From Faecalibacterium prausnitzii (GTDB lineage: Bacteria > Bacillota > Clostridia > Oscillospirales > Ruminococcaceae), in the NCBI RefSeq assembly GCF_003324185.1, contig NZ_PXUP01000007.1, positions 1 to 64,000 on the forward strand: a DNA stretch of 64,000 bases. Reading direction: 5' to 3'. The notes below the pieces were generated by a model. It worked only from the letters and a program-made list of their open reading frames with translations. It was not told the DNA's origin and searched no databases. A program made the position numbers and the translations under genes. This document shows positions 63,584 to 64,000 of this stretch, in pieces (within the stretch, counting starts at the first letter, position 1; every line of letters starts with the position of its first letter).

Positions 63584-64000
63584 GTGAAGAAAAGCTGACC
63601 CGCGCCGCCATTGTTACCGGCGGCAGCCGGGGCATTGGCCGCGCAGTGTGCGTGGCACTGGCAAAGCAGGGCTGCAATGTGGTGGTGAACTACTGCCACG
63701 GCGCAGAGCCTGCAGAACAGACGGCAGCGCTCTGCCGCGCCGAGGGCGTGCAGGCGGTGACCGTACAGGCGGATGTATCCACCGCTGAGGGCTGCAAAGC
63801 GCTGTTCGATGCTACCGCCGAGGCCTTTGGCCGGGTGGATGTGCTGGTGAACAACGCGGGCATCACCCGGGACAACCTGATTTTGCGCCTGACCGAGCAG
63901 GATTTTGACGCGGTGCTGGACACCAACCTGAAAAGCGCCTTTCTCTGCTGCAAGGAAGCTGCCCGCCGCATGGTGCGCCAGCGCTATGGCCGCATCGTGA
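63580..64000 (+). CDS. fabG: 3-oxoacyl-ACP reductase (FabG), truncated by the window edge
   Basis: The first 140 codons are present and open to the right edge. TGGSRGIGRAVCVALA binds NADPH; VNNAGITRDNLILRL carries the catalytic Asn and the FabG-typical NAGITRD; TNLKSAFLCCKEAARRMVRQRYGRIV continues toward the active Ser-Tyr-Lys, which lie beyond the window. ATG 63580 overlaps the fabD stop. Confidence 0.93.
   Translation, partial: MSEEKLTRAAIVTGGSRGIGRAVCVALAKQGCNVVVNYCHGAEPAEQTAALCRAEGVQAVTVQADVSTAEGCKALFDATAEAFGRVDVLVNNAGITRDNLILRLTEQDFDAVLDTNLKSAFLCCKEAARRMVRQRYGRIV

Overview
The window looks like chromosome from a low-GC-phylum but GC-rich gut Firmicute. The most likely group is Faecalibacterium or a close Oscillospiraceae (Ruminococcaceae) relative. 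This is inferred from the roughly 60% GC gene composition, AGGAGG-type ribosome binding sites, TTGACA/TATAAT promoters, a CIRCE heat-shock operator, a mraZ-led division cluster, FabK-type lipid synthesis and a hexuronate catabolic operon. No database search was possible, so the genus is an inference. No rRNA, tRNA, CRISPR array or complete mobile element was found.

Left part (1-9250). The window opens in non-coding or remnant sequence. A divergent cupin/HxlR pair follows, sharing a palindromic control region. Next come glycerol kinase, a wrecked LytTR two-component system reduced to two fused fragments, a GltD-like flavoprotein, TmcAL, acetate kinase, and a small CxxC zinc-ribbon protein behind a long structured leader.

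Positions 9264-18294 hold a minus-strand surface-polysaccharide operon. It runs from a membrane metallophosphoesterase through a Wzz-like protein, a Wzz-like protein fused to a degenerate GGDEF domain, a GT2, a frameshifted GT1 and a Wzy-like polymerase to a second GT2. Positions 18390-22770 hold lepA, alr, a TtcA-like thiolase and a small membrane protein in one minus-strand unit. Then come rplM-rpsI, followed by a 204-bp tandem duplication that copied the end of rpsI and its terminator. clpB follows, with a CIRCE operator and a 20-codon leader ORF.

Positions 28772-35321 hold a complete route from 5-keto-4-deoxyuronate to pyruvate plus glyceraldehyde-3-phosphate (kduI, kduD-like, kdgK, and eda fused to a VOC domain). 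A GntR regulator lies nearby. The same palindrome, ATACTAGTAT, sits in the eda promoter and in the regulator's own promoter. Other genes here are a HAD phosphatase and a PAP2 protein driven by overlapping divergent promoters, a TetR/multi-spanning membrane protein pair with matching operators, a lipoprotein, a DnaJ-domain protein, a DUF5685-like protein, and a GH2 protein that lacks the acid/base glutamate.

Positions 43457-57381 hold rsmD and the division/cell-wall (dcw) cluster: mraZ, rsmH, ftsL, a PASTA-PBP, murF, an MraY-like protein without recognisable catalytic residues, ftsW, murG, ftsQ and murE. From 57523 to the right edge lies the type II fatty-acid operon: acpP, accD, accA, fabH, fabK, a second FabK/NMO-like flavoprotein, fabD and the start of fabG.

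The strongest candidates for something undescribed are the clpB leader ORF under CIRCE control, the degenerate MraY paralogue at the mraY position, the Wzz-GGDEF fusion, the KDPG aldolase-VOC fusion and the acid/base-less GH2.
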